Shown here in pieces: positions 60,387-64,000 of a stretch of 64,000 bases of DNA. Position numbers and translations under genes: made by a program. Below the pieces are notes generated by a model, which was not told the DNA's origin, made no database searches, and worked only from the letters and a program-made list of their open reading frames with translations. The stretch is from CAYJAB01 sp964368305 (lineage in GTDB: Bacteria > Bacillota_I > Bacilli_A > Erysipelotrichales > Erysipelotrichaceae): NCBI GenBank assembly GCA_964368305.1, contig CAYJAB010000004.1:1-64000 (forward strand), given 5' to 3'. Within the stretch, counting starts at the first letter, position 1; every line of letters begins with the position of its first letter.

Positions 60387-63300
60387 TTAAAATAAGGACA
60401 TTTGATTTTCATCCTCAAGATCACTAAGCGCTTGAAGAATATCCAGTTTTTTAGTTAAAGTAGAAGAAAGCTGTGTTCTATTTTGAAGGTCTTCTTTAGA
60501 TAAGAATGTTCTTTCTTTTCTTGCAGCTACAATACTTTTGGCAACGTTTTCTCCTAAGCCATCAATCGAAGTAAATGGTGGTATGATAACTTTTTCATCA
60601 TTTGGATCCACTAAGAATTTAGTAGCGTCAGACTTATATAAATCAATATTGCTGAATCGATATCCTCTAAGTGCCATTTCATAGGCAACTTCAAGCATAG
60701 AAACTAAATCTTCATCCTTTTTAGTAATTGTTTTCTTTAACTCAAAATTATTCATACGATTAATAATATCATCAAGTTTAGCTTTTATGACTTCTTTTCC
60801 CTTAACCATCGTTTCAATATCATATGCATTACATCTTAATGTAAAGTATGCAGCATAATAATAATGTGGATAGTACACTTTAAACCAAGCAACTCTTACA
60901 GACATGATTACATATGCAACCGCATGTGCTTTTGGAAACATGTACTTAATCTTAATGCAAGAATCAATATACCACTGCGGTACATTGTATTGCTTCATAA
61001 GATCTATCCACTCAGGTCTTAATCCTTTTCCTTTACGTACAGACTCCATGATATCAAATGATGATTTAGATGGAAGACCTTTTAAAATCAAATAAGACAT
61101 AATATCATCTCTACATCCAATAACTTCGTCAAATGGAATATTATTTTTAATTAAGTCCGCCGCATTGTTTAACCATACATCCGTTCCATGACTTAATCCA
61201 GATATTTTTAATAATCCTGAAAAATTATGAGGTTTTGTATCCACTAACATTTTTCTTACAAACGCCGTTCCAAACTCGGGTATCCCCAATGCTCCTGTTT
61301 TTTCAGTATATCCCCTGCTATCTAAGTTTAAAGCATCAATGCTGTTAAACAAGGAAAGCACTTTTGGATCATTCATTGGTATTTTTGTTACATCTAATCC
61401 TGACATATCTTCATACATTTTCATTACAGTAGGATCTACATGTCCTAAAATATCTAGTTTTAAGACATTTTGATCGATATCATGAAACTCAAAGTGAGTC
61501 GTTTTCCATTCACTTTCCTTATTATTTGCAGGATATTGAACAGGAGTAAAATCATGTACATCCATATCTTTTGGTATAACAACGATCCCACCTGGATGCT
61601 GTCCTGTTGTTCTTTTTACTCCAGCACATGCTTTTGATAAGAAATCCTTTTGTGCAGCTTTTACTTTAGATTCTAAGCCTTTTTCTTCAATGTACCCTGA
61701 AACATATCCATATGCTGTTTTATCCGCAACTGTACCGACTGTACCCGCCTTAAATACATTTTCATCTCCAAAAATTTCTTTGGTATATGCATGTGCAAAC
61801 TCTTGATAATCTCCAGAGAAATTCAAATCAATATCTGGAACTTTATCTCCATCAAATCCAAGGAAGGTCTCAAAAGGAATATTTTGACCATCCCCTTTCA
61901 TTAAAGTAGAACATTTAGGGCACTCTTTTCCTTGTAAATCATATCCACTACTTACACTACCATCCTCAAAAAATTCTGAGTGCTGACAATTTGGACAAAC
62001 ATAGTGTGGTACAAGTGGATTAACTTCCGTAATCTTTGCCATCGTTGCAGCAAAACTACTTCCTACTGAACCACGAGATCCTACAAGATATCCATTTTCT
62101 CTAGATTTTTTAACTAATAAATATGAAATATAATAAATTACACCATATCCATTTCCAATAATTGATTTAAGTTCTTTTTCTAGACGCGCTTCTATAATTT
62201 CAGGCAACACTTCACCATAAATAGAATGTGCTGTTTCATAACAAATTCTTTTTAAATCATCTATTGCACCATCAATATGTGGTTTATATAAATCATCTTT
62301 AATAGGTTTAACATTTTCAATTTGACGATTGATTAGCTGAGGATTTTTTATTACTAAGTCATTTGCTAGTTTTAATGGCAAATAACTAAAATCTCTTAGC
62401 ATTTCATCTGTTGTTTTAAAATACTGATCAGGAGTCTTATTCGCACGTCTTCTATCTGTATCATATATATACAGTGGATGACGCATACCACCTATTCCCT
62501 GAGCGTTTATATATACATCTCGATAAACTTTATCTTCAGGGTTTAAAAAATGAACATCTCCTGTAGCAACTACAATTTTATCTAACTTTTGAGCAGTTTC
62601 AATTATATTAATTAAAATTTCTTTTAATCGATCTACACTACTCACACTATGATTCTCAACCAAAGGACGATAATTTTCTAATGGTTGTATTTCAATATAA
62701 TCATAAAAAGAAATCGCTTTTTCTAGATCGCTTTGAGAACGATTTGCGGCTATTTCATAAATTTCTCCATTATAACAACTACTTCCAATTAGTAAATGTT
62801 CTCTATATTGTTCTAAAACAGATCTTGGTATTTTAGCCTCCATGACACTTGATTTTACAGATAAATAGTCAGTGTGAGACAAAGTGATTAATTTAAATAA
62901 ATCCTTTAAACCAAAATCATTTTTTACAAGCACATTTACATGACGACTTTTTTCTTTCAAAAATGCATTTTGATCTTGCAGTTTTTGAATATCTGTTAAT
63001 GTCTTGCAATTTAAATTTCGACACTCTTGCAACATCTTAATAAATACAGAAAGTAAAACCTCAGCATCATAATCTGCTCTATGCGCTACATCTTCATCAT
63101 ACACAATCTTAAAAAATCTTGCGACTTTTCCAAGTTTATGACTTTTACGATCTGCAAATATTGATCTTGAAAGCGCTAATGTATCAATCACCGTATTTTT
63201 TAAAGGTGAATATCCTAATCTTAGTAAGTTCATTTGCATAAATCCCATATCAAATTCAGCATTATGTGCTACTAAAACAGCATCTGAGAAAAACTCAATA

Positions 63301-64000
63301 ATGCGTGGCATAATTTCTTCAATAGAAGGTGCTTTTTCAACATCCATCTGAGTAATTCCAGTTAATTTTGTCGTAAATGCACTGATTTTTCTGTTTGGAT
63401 TAATAAATGATTGAAAACGATCAATTACTTCATTCCCTTTCATTTTAACCGCACCAATTTCAATTATTGCATCTGTCTCACTTGATAATCCTGTTGTTTC
63501 AAGGTCATATATTACATAAGTTTGATCCAATTCATTGTTTTGAATATTTTTGACAATTGTAAATTCTGTGTCAACCATATTCATTTCCACACCATAAATT
63601 ATTTTAAAATCACGGTCTTTATCTTTACTAGCTAATTTTTTATAACAGCGATATGCTGCAGGAAAAGATTGAACAACCATATGATCTGTAATCGCAATTG
63701 CATTATGACCAAAATTATATGCTTGCATAATTAAATCTTCGACATCAACAACACCATCCATCTCACTTTTTTTAGTATGTGCATGTAGTTCAATACGTTT
63801 TTCTTTTGCTTCATCTTTTCTTTCATCTGTATTTTTTGATATTGTCAGATGATGTAAATTTAAGACCAAATCACGCGAATACTTATCATGTAAAACACTT
63901 CCATAAGCAATAATATAATCCCCTGTATGCAATTCATTCATTACTTCTTTTGTGAAACTTTTATTTTCGAATCGTTTTAGTGTAATTGCATCTGTTTTAT
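60387..64000 (-). CDS. polC: DNA polymerase III alpha subunit, Gram-positive PolC type (N-terminus outside window)
   Basis: Replicative polymerase with its own 3'-5' proofreading. The frame stays open to the window edge, so the first 200-odd residues are missing; the ATG at 63941 is internal. Present are part of the OB domain, a PHP domain (ELHAHTKKSEMDGV, AITDHM), the inserted DEDD exonuclease (VIYDLETTGL, VAHNAEFDMGFM, HRADYDAEVL), a zinc finger (CPNCQ and CPKC) and the polymerase core (PDIDLNFSGDYQ, TGQHPGGIVVIP). This exonuclease-in-PHP layout is the PolC hallmark of Bacillota. No frameshift is visible. Confidence 0.96.
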   Translation of the reverse strand, partial: KTDAITLKRFENKSFTKEVMNELHTGDYIIAYGSVLHDKYSRDLVLNLHHLTISKNTDERKDEAKEKRIELHAHTKKSEMDGVVDVEDLIMQAYNFGHNAIAITDHMVVQSFPAAYRCYKKLASKDKDRDFKIIYGVEMNMVDTEFTIVKNIQNNELDQTYVIYDLETTGLSSETDAIIEIGAVKMKGNEVIDRFQSFINPNRKISAFTTKLTGITQMDVEKAPSIEEIMPRIIEFFSDAVLVAHNAEFDMGFMQMNLLRLGYSPLKNTVIDTLALSRSIFADRKSHKLGKVARFFKIVYDEDVAHRADYDAEVLLSVFIKMLQECRNLNCKTLTDIQKLQDQNAFLKEKSRHVNVLVKNDFGLKDLFKLITLSHTDYLSVKSSVMEAKIPRSVLEQYREHLLIGSSCYNGEIYEIAANRSQSDLEKAISFYDYIEIQPLENYRPLVENHSVSSVDRLKEILINIIETAQKLDKIVVATGDVHFLNPEDKVYRDVYINAQGIGGMRHPLYIYDTDRRRANKTPDQYFKTTDEMLRDFSYLPLKLANDLVIKNPQLINRQIENVKPIKDDLYKPHIDGAIDDLKRICYETAHSIYGEVLPEIIEARLEKELKSIIGNGYGVIYYISYLLVKKSRENGYLVGSRGSVGSSFAATMAKITEVNPLVPHYVCPNCQHSEFFEDGSVSSGYDLQGKECPKCSTLMKGDGQNIPFETFLGFDGDKVPDIDLNFSGDYQEFAHAYTKEIFGDENVFKAGTVGTVADKTAYGYVSGYIEEKGLESKVKAAQKDFLSKACAGVKRTTGQHPGGIVVIPKDMDVHDFTPVQYPANNKESEWKTTHFEFHDIDQNVLKLDILGHVDPTVMKMYEDMSGLDVTKIPMNDPKVLSLFNSIDALNLDSRGYTEKTGALGIPEFGTAFVRKMLVDTKPHNFSGLLKISGLSHGTDVWLNNAADLIKNNIPFDEVIGCRDDIMSYLILKGLPSKSSFDIMESVRKGKGLRPEWIDLMKQYNVPQWYIDSCIKIKYMFPKAHAVAYVIMSVRVAWFKVYYPHYYYAAYFTLRCNAYDIETMVKGKEVIKAKLDDIINRMNNFELKKTITKKDEDLVSMLEVAYEMALRGYRFSNIDLYKSDATKFLVDPNDEKVIIPPFTSIDGLGENVAKSIVAARKERTFLSKEDLQNRTQLSSTLTKKLDILQALSDLEDENQMSLF

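Noticed and set aside
1..64000. tRNA, rRNA, CRISPR arrays, insertion sequences, toxin-antitoxin or defence systems.
   Set aside because: I looked for cloverleaf-like sequences, regularly spaced repeats, transposase motifs and nuclease pairs and found none. Genes and gaps are accounted for by other features.

Overview
The window is a dense, AT-rich stretch of bacterial chromosome. It looks like a low-GC Gram-positive (Bacillota) organism, plausibly Erysipelotrichia or a related lineage; the phylum rests on content and synteny, the finer placement is inference. Supporting signs are a Gram-positive PolC, a comG pseudopilus operon, purine/lysine/preQ1/FMN riboswitches with terminator platforms, GGAGG-type ribosome sites, and gene order resembling Bacillus subtilis (pepP-efp; rimP-nusA-ylxR-ylxQ-infB-rbfA; yqhY-nusB-xseA-xseB-ispA-dxs-tlyA-recN; dinB, xerD-deoB; gpsA-der-cmk). 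No sporulation gene is seen. TGA, TAA and TAG all act as normal stops, so the code is standard.

Layout. 1-4286: 3' part of leuS (with an in-frame amber at a conserved Trp codon), then a Gfo/Idh/MocA oxidoreductase and ispG on the minus strand. 4398-7320: a class B penicillin-binding protein, rpmG and a metallo-beta-lactamase-fold hydrolase. 7390-10695: a compact comG operon including a 40-residue comGE-position pseudopilin. 10747-17326: Xaa-Pro peptidase and efp, then the rimP-nusA-infB-rbfA translation/transcription operon. 17353-20750 (minus): a lone radical SAM/SPASM protein and an amino-acid ABC transporter behind a lysine riboswitch. 20873-24163: a guanine-class purine riboswitch driving a purine permease and adenine deaminase. 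24405-38682: ttcA-like gene, truB-ribF, the nusB-to-recN operon (with isoprenoid genes ispA and dxs), a flavodoxin/ferredoxin protein, dinB, xerD and deoB.

38724-47291 (minus): a secreted Ig-like-domain protein paired with a small membrane protein, a YugP-type zinc protease, HU, and a carbohydrate-type ABC transporter whose operon carries an intracellular phosphodiesterase. A beta-CASP/RNase J-like hydrolase (47416-48831) is divergent from it across a perfect palindrome. 48923-53832 (minus): a TetR regulator, two half-size ABC exporters and an amino-thiazoline-carboxylate-hydrolase-like protein. 53867-58985 (minus): a queuosine-precursor transporter with a preQ1 riboswitch, a Sfp-like phosphopantetheinyl transferase, gpsA, der, cmk and a tail-anchored coiled-coil protein. 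59582-64000 (minus): FMN-riboswitch-controlled ribU and the 3' part of polC.

The window is mostly housekeeping. Points of interest are the leuS nonsense codon, four riboswitches in 64 kb, a Shine-Dalgarno separated from its start by a perfect 20-nt hairpin at the queuosine transporter, an EF-P with a non-canonical loop at the Lys32 position, and a few unassigned modules (secreted protein pair, phosphodiesterase-ABC operon, lone SPASM protein, tail-anchored coiled coil). No rRNA, tRNA, CRISPR array, insertion sequence, prophage or integration site was recognised.
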